This document shows, piece by piece, positions 24,001 to 37,600 of a DNA stretch of 64,000 nt. The notes beneath the pieces are model-generated. The model did no database searches, was not told where the DNA came from, and saw only the letters and a list, made by a program, of their open reading frames with translations. This stretch comes from Puccinellia tenuiflora (lineage: Eukaryota; Streptophyta; Magnoliopsida; Poales; Poaceae). The stretch is from NCBI GenBank assembly GCA_012064385.1, contig QRDG01000236.1:124430-188429 (forward strand). The letters run 5' to 3'. Every line of letters begins with the position of its first letter. Positions within the stretch are counted from its first letter, which is position 1. Made by a program: the position numbers and the translations under genes.

Positions 24001-26245
24001 ATGGATCCCGACGCGGTGGCCAAGGCGTTCGTGCAGCACTACTACCAGACCTTCGACTCCAACCGCGCCGGGCTGGTCGGGCTGTACCAGGACGGCTCCA
24101 TGCTCAGCTTCGAGGGCGAGAAGTTCCTCGGCGGCGCCGCCATCGCCGGCAAGATCGGATCCCTCCCCTTCCAGCAGTGCCAGCACAAGATCGACACCGT
24201 CGACTGCCAGCCCTCGGGGCCCCAGGGCGGCGTCCTCGTCTTCGTCTCCGGCACCATCACCACCGGCCCCGGCGAGCACCCCCTCAAGTTCTCCCAGGTC
24301 TGCGCCACCCCACCCCGCGCCCGAATATTTCCCTTGTATCGTCATAGTGCGTGCTGATCTGATCCTATTAACTGTTGGCCACTACGGCGATCCTTCGTTT
24401 GGTCCCAAATCAAGTGGAAGGCTCCTGATTTGTTCATTACAATTGTTTGTCTGATATGTCCTTAGTTCTTACCATCATGATGGTCGGGTTCGGTCAAACT
24501 CCCAGCCTCATGTAATCAACATTATAAGGTACTAGATTGATTAGTATAGTTGGGTATTAGTACTACTGTTTCTTTGGGGCTCGAGCTTTATGTCAGAGAT
24601 GTGAAATTGTGAGTTGCGACGTTTAGATCTCTGTCTCGGACCTGTGTCGTTTTCTTGTTTGCATCGTCCTTGGGATCTTCTTTTGGTAGTTCTTAATGTT
24701 TTCAGAGTTACTTGAGGTAGTTGACGGGTAGTTGTTCATCGATCTGTGGGTTTTTATTCCTGTTCCCTGCTTTGCTATTCCTAGAATTTTGAGTCTGATG
24801 AAGAGCTGTTATGGACTACTATAATGGATAGTGTGGTACTGACCATGCTCTTTGTTATTGATTTAAGCTGTCTCATCTCTAGGACTGCTCTGCAGTATGA
24901 TTTGATTTTTCTGTTGGTTTGCATCTAGTCAGTGGTGTATCTCGAAGTTTGATTTTTCATTGTTGTTCGGTTCAGTCAGTCTCAGTCACTGAATTTGGTG
25001 ATGTGTAGTAATTTTGTTGCTAGCGAATACTGATGGGCCACCGTTTCATGCTGAGAATAGGCATCGGTTGCATCAGTATTACATTTTTCTGTATGACATC
25101 TACTAGGCTGCTGAATCACATCTTTGCATGATTTCTATACTGGTAGAACAAATCTTAATGTACTGATATTGTTTTGGCCTGACCAAGTAATCTGATGGTC
25201 ATATTACTTGTCTTCTTGCTGGAGTAACTTGAGAAGCTGATGCTTTACTGTTTTTTTTGTTCACTTGATTGTGAGACACTGGGAGTTACAAAAGTTGATT
25301 ATGCTTGTATGCATGGGGCATATGGTAGCTTTAATTCTTTGTTGATCTGAACTAATACGATTTCATCGTCTTCCTAGTGTTATGAACTCAGGGTATGTTT
25401 TTTCCATGTGTTAGAATGGAGGGGCTGCATTAATAATTTCCAGTCTAATGCAAAATCTTTGGAATGTAGTCTGTTTGAAAATATCAGGATTGAGTGGTGT
25501 ACCAACCGCGCTGTTTCAGTTGTAGGTTTCATTGCCTTCTGTTCAGATTTGCCTTCACCTTACACATATAATCAGGTGGTCGTTTAGAAAAAATAAAAGG
25601 AATTATTCTTAAGTTGACTAAACTGTTTCTGGAATGCATGACTTGCACTTCTATACTATGTCTGAACCTGAATTGTTATCTTCCAACAGTGTGCATCTTG
25701 TACTGTTTAGGCTATGCAAAGCTTCCTGGTAATAAATACATGAACATTTGTATTTGTATTTTGGAGTTTTCAGATGCAGTCAAGCTCTTGCTCGTTGGAT
25801 TAGATGATATTGATGGTCCTTTCAAATAAAATAATTTGTAATTCACATCTCATATTGCCCCCCCACTTTAACCACTTCATGTTTTTAAATTTTTAGGATT
25901 TTTAGAACAGTGTGGCACTTACGTTCTTGATTACCTTGACCTTATGACTGGTCCTTAGAATGGGGCAGCTCTTAAATTGACATCCATATCCATGTATTTA
26001 CTTTCTGTTTGCATAAATATTACTACTAGGATTGTTACAGGAAGCGTGTCTGAAATGGGTCAAAAGTCCATGGACTACATTGTGTTCCTTTATTTTTAAA
26101 TCTCAAGGGAAATTATCTCTGTTGACAGCCGTAGTGTATTGCTTTCTAACCTTGTGATCCACTGTATTTCCAGATGTTCCATTTGCTGCCAGCCGGAGGG
26201 ACCTTCTATGTGCAGAACGACATGTTCCGGCTTAACTATGGGTAA
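24001..26245 (+). CDS. NTF2: Nuclear transport factor 2, two exons, 122 aa
   Basis: Exon 1 is 24001-24297 (99 codons) and exon 2 is 26174-26245. The 1876-bp intron has GT-AG ends (tcccag|gtctg ... tttccag|atgttcc) and phase 0. Protein starts MDPDAVAKAFVQHYYQTFD, has the NTF2-fold signature GLYQDGSMLSFEGEKFLG, and ends LLPAGGTFYVQNDMFRLNYG then TAA. Length matches stand-alone plant NTF2 (about 122-126 aa). The family carries Ran-GDP into the nucleus and binds FxFG nucleoporins at the pore, so it acts at the nuclear envelope. The codon-rich GC3 start of exon 1 is usual for grass genes. No lesions seen. It is convergent with the MADS gene at 28637. Confidence 0.95.
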
Positions 26246-26769
26246 GGAAGGTTGAATGCTCGTGCTACAAAGAACTGGTTCAGGGATTTATGTTGAAATG
26301 ATGAATACTGCATGATGCTGTAGACTCTTTGCTTGTTTGTCAACTTGTGCAAATTATCGCGAGAAATTGCCAGACTCGATAGGCATCCGCCAGATTTTTC
26401 ATTCTTATGTGTTGGCTGAAGTGTGACCATGCATTGTTGTTGCTTGGATAACACTTTATCTGGAATGTTGATGGAAACCGTTGAAGTATTATGCATGCGT
26501 AGCATCTCTGGGTTTGTTTTGTGATCAGTTAAGTTTAGGTTTTCCATGTCGAAGAATTTTCTCCTGGCTTTGCTAAGCAAGTGGCTGGATCAGAACTGGG
26601 AATGTTATGTGGGACTTACGCGGCAACCGCTCGGAAAATGGTTACTGTAATTTACGCATACTGTTGATGCTGAAAATACATGAGCAGACATGTTTGTTAG
26701 TGGTCAGAATTTTTTGGATGAAACAACAGATCGGATCCTGCTTTATGGCATTTGATAGCTATGAATGTT
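26246..26769 (+). other. 3' UTR and downstream flank of NTF2
   Basis: About 520 bp between the stop codon and the LINE-derived insertion. No domain-bearing ORF. It likely contains the NTF2 3' UTR, but no poly(A) signal was chosen with confidence. Confidence 0.4.
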
Positions 26770-28186
26770 TTTTTTTTGCTGAGGCAAAAGACTTCATTTT
26801 TATTAATTAAGTAGAAGTGGGAACTTGCCGGTTAATTAGCAGGAAACCGGCCTAAAACCGAAACAACACACTCGACGACCGTTCCACATGGTACACTCAG
26901 CCACCCTGGCTACTCACACAAGCTGCACATACACCACCAAAGCTAGGGTCGTCGTCGAGGTTGCCCCTGCTGTCATCGTCATCAAGCTGCACCTGTAGCG
27001 ACTCCGACTTAACCAGAAGATCGCCAAGAAGACCGTTGCTGAAGTCGCATCGAGAAGCCCACGCCGGCCTATGTGAAACAGATGACTCTACGTAGCAGCG
27101 GCAGACACCTCCGATTCTGCTGAAGAACTCCGAAGAGGAGATGGGCAAGACCTGCGCCGAAGAAAATCTTCACCACAGACCGCCCCCTGCGGGTCATCGT
27201 ACACCGCTCAAAACGTAGAGGCTTGAGAAACATAGCGGCTTTGAGTTCACAGCATGGGGGGATCAACAAGAAGACACCCGGACACGCCGAAGCACTAACA
27301 GGACCTTGCCGCGACGAGACCATTGCTCATCACCATCGTTGTTGCCAAACTGACACCACACGACACCTCCACATCGTCAATTGGCCGCTGCCAACCACAA
27401 TGTCGTGTATGTCCAGCCCACGGGAAAGCACGCAGGAATCACCATCTTCAAGACGACGCCCTTGGGAGGGGAAGCGACAAGGATCGACGCCGTCGTCCGA
27501 CCTGCACGGCAGGATTTAGGTCTTCACCCGAACGAAGAGCTCCACGACGACCCTTCAGGAGGGAGAGCGACATCCACGGACGTCGCATCATCCTATGCCG
27601 GAGCAACCGAAACTTCTCACTCCACGCAGCCGGACCAAGGCGGGGAGGACCCGCAGCGCCGCCGACCTGCAAACCCATTGGCCAAACACCTCACGAGTGT
27701 CACCGGCGTCACCATAGCACAGGAGCCACCTTCAAGCGACCAACCGAAGTCGACGGGCTAGATCAGGCGCGGACCGGATCCGACGCCCCAAGCACAGCAC
27801 ACCGACGCAGCGAGCAACGGTCGTCCAGCCCCAAGATCGCCCCATCCGCAACACGAAGTAGGGGGGGGGGTGCTGCCACCCCACCCCGACGCACAGGCGC
27901 CGCCGCACCGGGCGAGCGGCCGAAACCGCCGGCCGAGGAGGCGTTGCAGGGGCTGGAGGCGGGGGAGCGAGACGGAGCCGAGACTGGAGGCCGAGCCTCC
28001 CCCACTAGGCGCTCGCCCCGCCGAGATACACACCGCACGCGTGCGGGAGCAGAGCCCCGCCGCTGCCGTCCATCGCGCGGGCTTTCTCCGGCGGCAGCGG
28101 CGCGACGAGAGAGGCCGGTGGGATGGCGGCGCGGTGGGGTTAGGGTTTCCCCGGGTCGCCCCTGGAGGCGACGCGAGGGTCAGGTC
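26770..28186 (-). mobile_element. ORF-less LINE derivative, 1417 bp, with 12-bp target duplication
   Basis: On the minus strand it runs from a GC-rich head (ggggaaaccctaacccc, like a LINE 5' UTR) to a tail ending in gcctcagc plus poly(A), seen as T10 at 26768-26777. Flanks gctatgaatgtt (26758-26769) and gctatgaacgtt (28187-28198) form a 12-bp duplication with one mismatch. No endonuclease or RT motifs are readable, so it seems to join LINE 5' and 3' ends without the ORFs. The 319-aa plus-strand ORF at 27323-28282 is GC-rich antisense with no domain. Confidence 0.8.
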
Positions 28187-28198
28187 GCTATGAACGTT

Positions 28199-28636
28199 GA
28201 TCATTACAAGTTTACAAACACCCTATGCGCAAATAATGAGCACAAGAATGTGATGAGACTAGAGTCATCGATGTCGGCCTGATGGAACATGCAGTGTAGT
28301 TGTTTAAACCAAGGTTCACCATCTGGCCGCCCTCGTTCACCCTCTGCTGTTGTTATGTACTTTTACAATGAAGTTTTGATGAGGTTTCTTGATTTGTCAT
28401 GCAAACGATGCTCAAGTATTTCTGTTTTATATTGCATATTTGTACTTTAAAGACATGGTATGAGCATGAATAATTGAACAAACGACAAAATTAGTGTAAA
28501 TAGTCAAATGGGGGCCACGAATATCGCAGGGATTAAAGGGGGCCCTTGAGTCATTGATCGATCTGTAGGCGCTCCCAGGCTCCCAGCACCGCACCCCCCG
28601 GCCAAAACTAGTCTAGTTGATCCAGGCCGATCCCAG
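28199..28636. other. Intergenic spacer between NTF2 and the MADS-box gene
   Basis: Short convergent intergenic stretch. It should hold the 3' UTR of the minus-strand MADS gene. No other feature seen. Confidence 0.4.
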
Positions 28637-31600
28637 TTACAGCTTGATAGTTCCTTCATTTTCACCCTGCTTCTCTTCGGCGTGCCCTGGGGCAGAACTA
28701 CAAGTGCCAGCATCGTAACAAGATAGTAAGCAAAGTCGCATTGCATTCTGAATTTGACATGAACCCAAACAGATAAGTTTTAGATACAGGACGATACTTG
28801 GGCTTGAAGTTCTCGATTCTTCTGACAATAGATATCAGATTTTCCATGTTGCTTCGTTGTAAAAAGAAAACATGTACCCATTTACCAAGCATTGAGCCCA
28901 GCTAGGCAACACCAGATGGCCAACGCCAAAGGTTTGGACGTTTGGTTGGAGCTGTAGACCTGTAGCTACATATAGTCGTATATCCTCTCCTTTCCAGCTC
29001 GTCCTCACATTCTCACTCTTTTAGGCCCAACCAGTTTTTCCCTTTCTTCTGCGGAGTTCTCTTGAATTTTGGCCATGAACAGAAAAATACAAGAAAGATA
29101 AAGTAAGCCAAACGTATAAACACTAATGAGTGGTCAGAGAACGCTCGAAGTATGCATACATGTATATGCAGTAACGGTTTTCCCAGTCTTAGATTTTGAA
29201 AGATGTTTAGTTAATTATATTCGAATATCAAGTTAAGGATCAATAAATTTTCAAACTCACCTCGTTTTGGGTGAACTCAGCCATCTTCGTTATCAGTTTG
29301 TTCTGTAGGCACAAAATGGAGCAACTCTCAAATTTCATGTATATATACACGTACATTGCATGGATAAACATTGCAATAAAATGACAATGCAGTTCCACTT
29401 CATATATTTAGTCTAGAATGTTATGGGTATCAAAAGATTAGCTTACCTTGACTACTGTCAAAGCGTCAGTAACAATCTCCTCATATTGCCTTAGTTGAGA
29501 CATGCTCATCTCGTTAACATCTATCTCCAGGGCCCTGAAATTTGACAATGTAATGCAAAGTATATAATCATAGGGAGAGAATCAATTCAGTTGTATGTAT
29601 GATCATTGGTTAATTACCATTCAGCAAAGCGATTTAACTCTGATACCGAGTCCGGAGCTGACTGCTTATTCAGATCAAGCTGTCGAAAGAAGATAGAAAA
29701 TTAAAAGAGCTAGCAGTTAAGCAAAATATGATCAGGTATTCAGAACATAAGATCTGGATGCCGCTAGAAGATTCATTCAGCCAACATGCACTGTGCCCCG
29801 TAACAGTTCAGGCTTATAGATTGGAACAAAACATCGATCCCAGCCATGGTTACCAACTTGTGCGATACCCGGTTTACTAGATATTTAATTTGCCAAGAAA
29901 ATGAACCCGTCCAAAATTGAGTTCACGCCCAGAAATCAGAACTCGGACAGATTGCCGAATTCCAACGCAGAATTTCACTTTAAGAAGAGTTCTGGTTAAC
30001 TCAAAGATTTCTTCATAACGGCAGTAAATGGCGTAATGCCTGCTTTTTATTTAAACAGCTTCTTTACTCGCACTTTTCAAAGATTTACGCAAGGTTGAAC
30101 TACCCTTGTACAATCTAAAATCTTGGGCTAATCACTCTGCTCCTGAAAAGCCCAACACCCTTGTACAATCTAAAATCTTGGGCTAGTCACTCTGTTGCGA
30201 CAGCGCTTCTGCCAGTTTCACCTGCCGCGATTGCCGTTCTGACTGTTTTCTGTCGTGACTTTCTGAAGATGAGTTCCACAAGGGCAGGGCAAGGACTATT
30301 GCGAAGGCTGGACGGATTTGACTCAGTTGATAAGGCCTATGCGAGAGATACTTGCAAAACTTTTGGCGGAATTAGGGTTTCATTGGAAGGATTCCAGCCA
30401 TTGAGGTCCGAAAACAAGGTGGTTGTTCAGGGGGGTGATTTCAAGAAAACAACAATGACTAGGACTACTTTTGTGGAGAAGAAAGCTGAAGTTGACAAGT
30501 TCTCAGCGTGTGTTGACTCCGTGGAGGTGGAGAAAGTTGTACCATCGAGTGGGCTGAATATGCAACTCAAGAGGGTACAAGACGATGCTTTGCATGACAA
30601 TTTATAGAGGTCAAACGTGGACTTTATTTCACACGCAGTGCATGATTAAGGGAAAGGCGTGCAAGTTGATAATCAATTATAGTAGTTGTATTAGTGGCAT
30701 AAGTAAGACAAACGGTGGCATCTTTGGGGTTGTCCACATGGCGTTTTTCTGAACCTAAGCATCTAGAGTGGTTGAGTAGCTGCAGTATGCTGAAGATTAC
30801 ACATAAGATTCATGTGTCATTTATAGTTTGTGAGTATGCTGATGAGATGGAGTGCAATGTGTTGCCATCGGAGGTGTGTGGGATGTTACTTGGACGTCCG
30901 TGGCAGTATGATCGCAATGCTATTCATGCTGGGACAACAAACACGTATAAATTTGTGCATGATGGTAAACAGAGGACATTAAAGCCTATGTCGGATGATA
31001 AATCCAATCTGACGTGGTGTTGGTTGTGCGCAAGGAAAAATCACACAAGACTGTGTCGAGCTAGAGGACGGGTACACTAAAAGAAGGGAGTATGATGTAA
31101 AAAGTGTCAGTTCTGAGATTGGTTTAACTATGCCTTTTGATGACACACCTATTGTTGTGCCTGTTGGTTACGAGCCGGTTGACATCAAGCCTCTTAGTGG
31201 TGAAAATATGGTTGTTGGAACATCTTCTACACTTCCAATTTGTGTCGACAAAGGCGTTCAGACGAAGATATTCTTGATGATCCTATATCGGTGTTTATGA
31301 GGCGAGGGTCCTTGACCGCAAATTTGTTATAACGGTTGTGGGGAGTGTTGGAGCAGCAGTGCGTATGGACAAAGGAAAATATGGGTGTGTTCATTAATTG
31401 TGTGGCCCGGGAATTGCTCTCATTTTGTAAGGTTAGACAAATAAGGTCCACGTTCAGGTACAAAAGACTCCATCAAGAGTGGAGAAGAAAAATGTGGTGG
31501 TGCCACTATCCAACCGTATGGAGAATAAAGGAAGTGCCAAGCACCATGACAAGTCCAGCTAACCGGGAGGGAGGAGGTGGTGTGGCAGGTCGGCGAGATT

Positions 31601-34600
31601 TGAAAATGTCACCAAAGCGTGGCGATCTGCTGATTTGATGCCACCCCCACTAAAGAAAGCCTTCAAATGATCAGGAAAACACATTTCCAACCCAGGGTTG
31701 GGGGGAGGGGGGGATGATGAGGACATCCCAATGCCTCATGGTGAACCCATCAAGGAGGGGGTGAAGCCTAACTTTAGGACTCCACCATTTAGAGGCTTGC
31801 CAGGGGGTGAGCGAACAATGTAGTGCCTTGGGTCAGTTGCAACTTCTATTTGTGTTTTCGTTATTTTAGCCAAGTTATGTCGTGGGCCACTTAGGATTCT
31901 ATTTTTAGTTTTGGTTTGGGCCTGTCCAAACCAACAAGGTGTCCTGGCTGCCTATATAAAGGAGGTCGTCATCTAGGTTGAGGGAGGTTGAAAATTTAGA
32001 GTTTTGAACATTGTGTTCCGAGTTGTGTATCATTCCTCCGGGGACGGTGCTGCCAATTATCAAATAAAAGTGATGTTTGCATGTAGTTTCTTGTGTGATC
32101 AAGGATCTTCTTATTGAGGTGGGAGGTAGTCAGTGTTTCTCTAGGCGTTGTGTGTTGGAATCTTTTTAGGTATGAGGTTCTTCGTTCGTCGTTCACTGCT
32201 CGCAAGATTGGGTTCCCTATCTTCACGTTGCATGGATCAAACCTGGATTGGAAGCATTGCTATTTAGTTGCCTCGCTATGAAAGATTAGGCAAAAAACCC
32301 TAGGATCATAACTTGATCCTTATAAAAAAATTCGGATGGTTGTGTTATAAAACATATGTTAAAGTATGTTGGTCCTTACAACAAGCGTTGTGGATGATGG
32401 GATTTTCTCCGGCGTTGAGGGGTTGGGGTGATAATTTCGTCTAGCAGGGTAGTGTCGCCATCAAGGAGACCAGTGGGAATTTTTTTTTTTAGAATTCATC
32501 TTGAATTACTTTTACTTCAAACAATATAGGTGGTTCCAATCCATTATGTTCGTTAACAGATTTTGCAAGTATGTGTGGCATCGTATCCTTAGAATGTTTA
32601 TGATTTGCAAACCATTTATTTGTTCTTCCTCGACCTAGGACTCAGCAGGTACTCTACGCTCCAATGCTCGATCAATCTAATGGTGGAAAATAGACATGCA
32701 CTTGACAAATCTCGGAAGCTATTGACCTAATTTGTTCTTAGTTTGGCTACCTACTTTTTTCACTTGTCTCCTAGGAGGACCTCATGTAAATACTTTTCCT
32801 CTCTTATAATCAAATGCCAGAGCGCCTGCCTTAAACCCTAGAAAAGTAACATGTAGTGTCTGGTGACAAGTCTCTTGGGGAATAACAACATAATTGAAAA
32901 ATGTTGAAAGCGTGATAAAATTAGGTCACGTTGTAGATCTTGACGCTATGTTGGATAATCATGTCCTATGACATGACATATGCCGACAGAGGGGCACCAT
33001 AGATGTGCCACTCACTTTATCGCATACATATAGTATCCTTTGGGTCTAATATATAGTTTTACTGTTTATCATATGTTCAACATGAAATATTCGCATTTGA
33101 AATGAACCTACTGACCTAACTATGTACGAGTATGAGGGAATCTTTTAGAACGTCCGCCCCCTATACTACAGGGAACAAACTCATGCATATAAAAGGAAAT
33201 AGATAGTGTGGAACCCAGGATCTATACAACTAAGGGACTTTCCCTTAAATAGGTATGATCTGCTGACAAGATCGGACCGGGATCAACCTGATGATCAAGG
33301 CACAACACATGCATACTCAAAGGCCAGAACGAAACCAAGCAATACATAAGCCATACAAGCACTTGAGAATCTACTGATTACCCGTTTTACCATTAATTCA
33401 CTTTCTAGAGGAAGAACATATGTGCATGTTTTATTTTACCCATTCACTTGTTTTTGTCGCATTTCATGTTACGAGCTTGAGCAAAATCAACCAACTCTTC
33501 CTTGTTGAGGAAGTGTGGACTCTTTATCATAAAAATAGGGATAAAAATCAAGCTTTTTTCTAGCAGAATTGCTAGGAGAGAATGTAACATTGCTTATGTG
33601 TTGTGAATTGCTCAACTATTATTGTTATGCATGATCTTGTTGCGGAACCACTTTTTTATACCTTTGATACCTGTGATTTGAGTTGTAGCTTAGATTGTTC
33701 TTGTCACTACCCTTCGTCAGTTAACAAGTCCTTGATAGTATTAATGTAATAGTGTTATGAGTGGCTTCACCCTAGTGTCAAAAAAGAAAACTTCTCTGAC
33801 TGTCTCCTTCTCTCGAAAAGTTGAGGTGACTCCGATAGACTCAGTTCGGTGGAGTCATGGGGGGCAAGGAGAGAAGATTTTGCCATGAATACTTTCCGCC
33901 TTTTCTTTGCATGCAACACCATAACCAAGAAATCTACCATGCCATGAAGTTAGTCATGAGTGTTACCTTTGGTAGCTTGTAATCATTTGCTGACTCCATT
34001 TTCAATAGAAAGGAATAGCCAAACCTACCCAGCTGGCTGGTCAATCTCAGTGATCTTATCGGCCGGCAAAGCGGAGACGGACGACCACGGTCCCGACCTT
34101 ACCAGCACCGTAGGTTTACTAATCAATGAAGCCCCTCAACCTACTATCTTTTCTTACAAACTCTAATCATTTGTATTTTCTGTTTAGTTGCATGATGGCA
34201 ATTGTTGGTGTGTAAATTCTTTTTCATATTACTTGTGAGTGTTGGTAATTTTCATTTACTCCTTGGTTATTTCTATTGTATTTCTGGGTGGACAATGTGC
34301 TTGCTTAGCACTTGGAGCTGCTGAGAGGCAGTTCGGCAGGGATGCACTGTTAACCAAGAAATCTACCATTGCCTAGAAACTCCAAGTGCCGATGTGCTGC
34401 TGAAAGACAGTGTATGTGTGACCATTAGTGATACATATCATTGTTGATGAATGCCCATAATAGAAATTTAGCGGTGACTATAACAACAAACTGTCCATGC
34501 CCGTAAATGGTGAGAATAGCCACATCTGATGGCTAAATCTTGTCAGGGATGGATTTTAAGGTCTGACCCGTGTTTTGTTGTTTGTACTTGTGAGTGTCAG

Positions 34601-37600
34601 ACCTTGCATGGGATATCTAGACTCGATGAGAATCGAGAAATTGCATGTAAGATAGATAGAATATATTTGAGTTGCCTTGCTAGCTATATTGAAACCAAAT
34701 CCTAAGATACTACCCTTATTCTCACTAATCTTGCAATTATGTCTTGTCTCTTTTTATTTTAAGCTCTTAGATTGTTTATTTTGTCTTTCACTCTTTACTT
34801 AGCAATGATAGAGTTGAGTATTGCTGAAAGGATTGGTTCGGGCGCAACTACATTATGTGACAATTTTACCATGAGGAAAATGTGATAACTATCCTTTGCT
34901 TTTCAGGGTATATATAACATAGAAATACTTTTGGTGGAAGTGCCACAAGAATTATGCACGCTAATTAATGTGATTGTGTAAAACCCATAGACTATGGGTG
35001 ACCTTGAAGCCCTTTGCTCCTTCCTATGAGTTATTATTTCTTTCATATGTGTAATGTTTATTTATTTTGCTTCGCACAAGGACTTAATATGTACCGATGA
35101 AAGTAAAGGGTGTACAATAGAGATGTGCGCGACAAAGCTGAAAGGAGAAGTAGGAGTACCAAATGGCATGACTGCAGGGAAAACCATATCCACTAGGTGT
35201 AGGTTGGCTGGTAAACAAAGCCGCCAGGAATAGTTTCACGACAACTTTTATTATAAGCCATACACGATGCGCTTTTCATCACAAACGGTTTACAACAAAA
35301 GTCATAAGTGAGTCAACCAATCGGGCCAACCTACAAAGGTCCAAAACTATCCCGCACCACCTAATCCCTAACCATAGGTCTAAATAAGCCCCTAACTAAC
35401 GCTATCTCTTTCATGTTCCACTCTCCACCTTCCCTCGATCTCCTCTCTCTCCCGATTTATTTTCTAGTATTCATCTTCCCAGGAGCCTCGACGTCTTCTT
35501 GAACCTAAACACTGCCTAATCTAGTCCTCCTCATCATGGCATATGCATCATCGTTGGCGGCAACGACCTATCCACCGACGTGTGTTGGTTCGCCTCTGCA
35601 GCGGCATCAGCAAAAATGATGGTTATGACGACGACCATGGCCCGCATTGTTAGGGCTGATAATGGCCCACATCAGCCCTTTTTCTATTTGTTTTCCTTAT
35701 TTTGCTACGGGTCTAAGAAGTCGTGCAATGTAACATACACATTAAAATGCCTTCGTTCTCGAGATGACTGTAACACCAGTGCGCATATGCTACATGTATT
35801 TAAATACAATGCCATTTTATATTTTGGGTCGTTGGCTATACATTTTACCAAAGAAAAGGTGAGTTATATGCCATAAAAATTATGTCAATGGATTCACATA
35901 CGTTTTCAATGATATACTTTGAATTGATGGCATAGAACTCATATTCATCGATCAAATTATTAGTCAAAATTAGATATGAAATACAAAGTGGCCTTTTATA
36001 CATAAATCATGATGACGAAATGTGTAGTAGTAAGTAATAGGTGAACTTGTAACCAAGTCCGACCTCCATCATATAAACATACCACTAATTTCTAGCTGTA
36101 GTTTTAGTTTTTCTTTACTTCTTCCAAATGGTCTCTTTTGATTTACACCAATATTTGAACCTAGCAATCGGGAAGAGGCTAAAGCGATAAAGATTGCTTG
36201 AAGGTCTCCATAAATTTTAGTATCTCCATTCTTGAAAAAGGAATTTCATGTCTCAAATTGAAGAGAAGCATCTCCAATACCGACCAAAGTGGTTTGGTCA
36301 TATCCAAAGTAGGCCTCCCAGAGAACCAAGAAATAGTGGGACCTTAGATTATACTAAGTGGGACAAGGTCAAAAATTGACATGGGAGGTGATCGGGTGAC
36401 GGTAAAAAGGGATCAAAGGATTGAAATACATCTCTATATTTGACACTTGATAGGTCTGCATGAAAATAAAGAATCCATGTGTTAGAACCTTAATTACATT
36501 TTTTATACTTTGTTATTTCTCTCTTCACTCTTTGGTAGCCACATTATATGTTGAATTTCATCTCTAGACTACCCAACTTGATTGGAACAAAAGGCTTTGT
36601 GGTTATTGGATGTGTTATCATAGGAATACTTAAGCAAGAGGCGCTACAATCAATTTAGCACACTTTCTAGCTAGGAGGGTATCATTATGATGCACCACTT
36701 CTACAGAAAGGTGCCCTGAATCATGGAAACAATACGCAAGATAGGATCCATTGTGTTAGCCATCAATTCGAGAAATATTTGTAGATGCTATGAATGAGGC
36801 TATGGATATAATCTCCAATGCACTCGACATCCGTTTTCATCAAGTGAAGGATATTGTTTGGCGAGTTGATTAGACTTGCACAATTTTGATGCACCTCTAC
36901 CATCTCTGTAACAGCTGGGAGATTGGATTCAGCACATCCAATTTTTATTATTTCCTAGAGGTTCTTGAAGAATGCACTGATAGGGTGCGTCCTTGGATTC
37001 CTTGGTTTTGAATGCACTAAATTCTGTAAAAATAATCAGTTTTTACGCATGTATTAATATAACAATTCGTATTCTGAAAATGTATGTGTGGGCTTACATA
37101 TAGAAATGCCACTTCTAATAAATTGCCCGGACAAAGGTTCTTAACAGCTGGGAGGCCGCCTTGATCTCTTGCTCATGAAAAGGATCGTCTAGGCCATCAA
37201 GGTCATCCTCGTATTGCAATATAAGATTTGACCGGTTGACAATGATCACAGTTCCGAAGTATCAAGTGGTCATAGAAATGCGAGTGGAGCTCCCTTTCTC
37301 TTCCTCCACATTGATGGCGGTCCGATAGTGTTATGGAGGACTTACGTTTCTCCCACGTAGGTCCTTAGCCCGCAAGTGAAAGAGCTTACCGTTTTATGTG
37401 CCATATTAATCCACTTAAGATAGGGCCCTCAACAACTAATGATTTTTTTTCAAGTAATATGCCATGGAAATACGTATCATTTTCATAGAAGAAAGGCCAA
37501 GCGGTCATTACATCGCTCGTAGGATTAAAACTCACTAAGGGATTGTTTGATGATCTCACAATACTAAGCATACCAACCCGCACACAACACTAAGTGATTT

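Noticed and set aside
27323..28282. Plus-strand 319-aa ORF
   Set aside because: It lies antisense in the GC-rich head of a LINE derivative bounded by a target duplication. Composition is low-complexity Arg/Pro/Ala with no domain.
35815..36000. Possible Stowaway MITE
   Set aside because: Interior wording resembles Stowaway, but no inverted ends or TA duplication could be placed.
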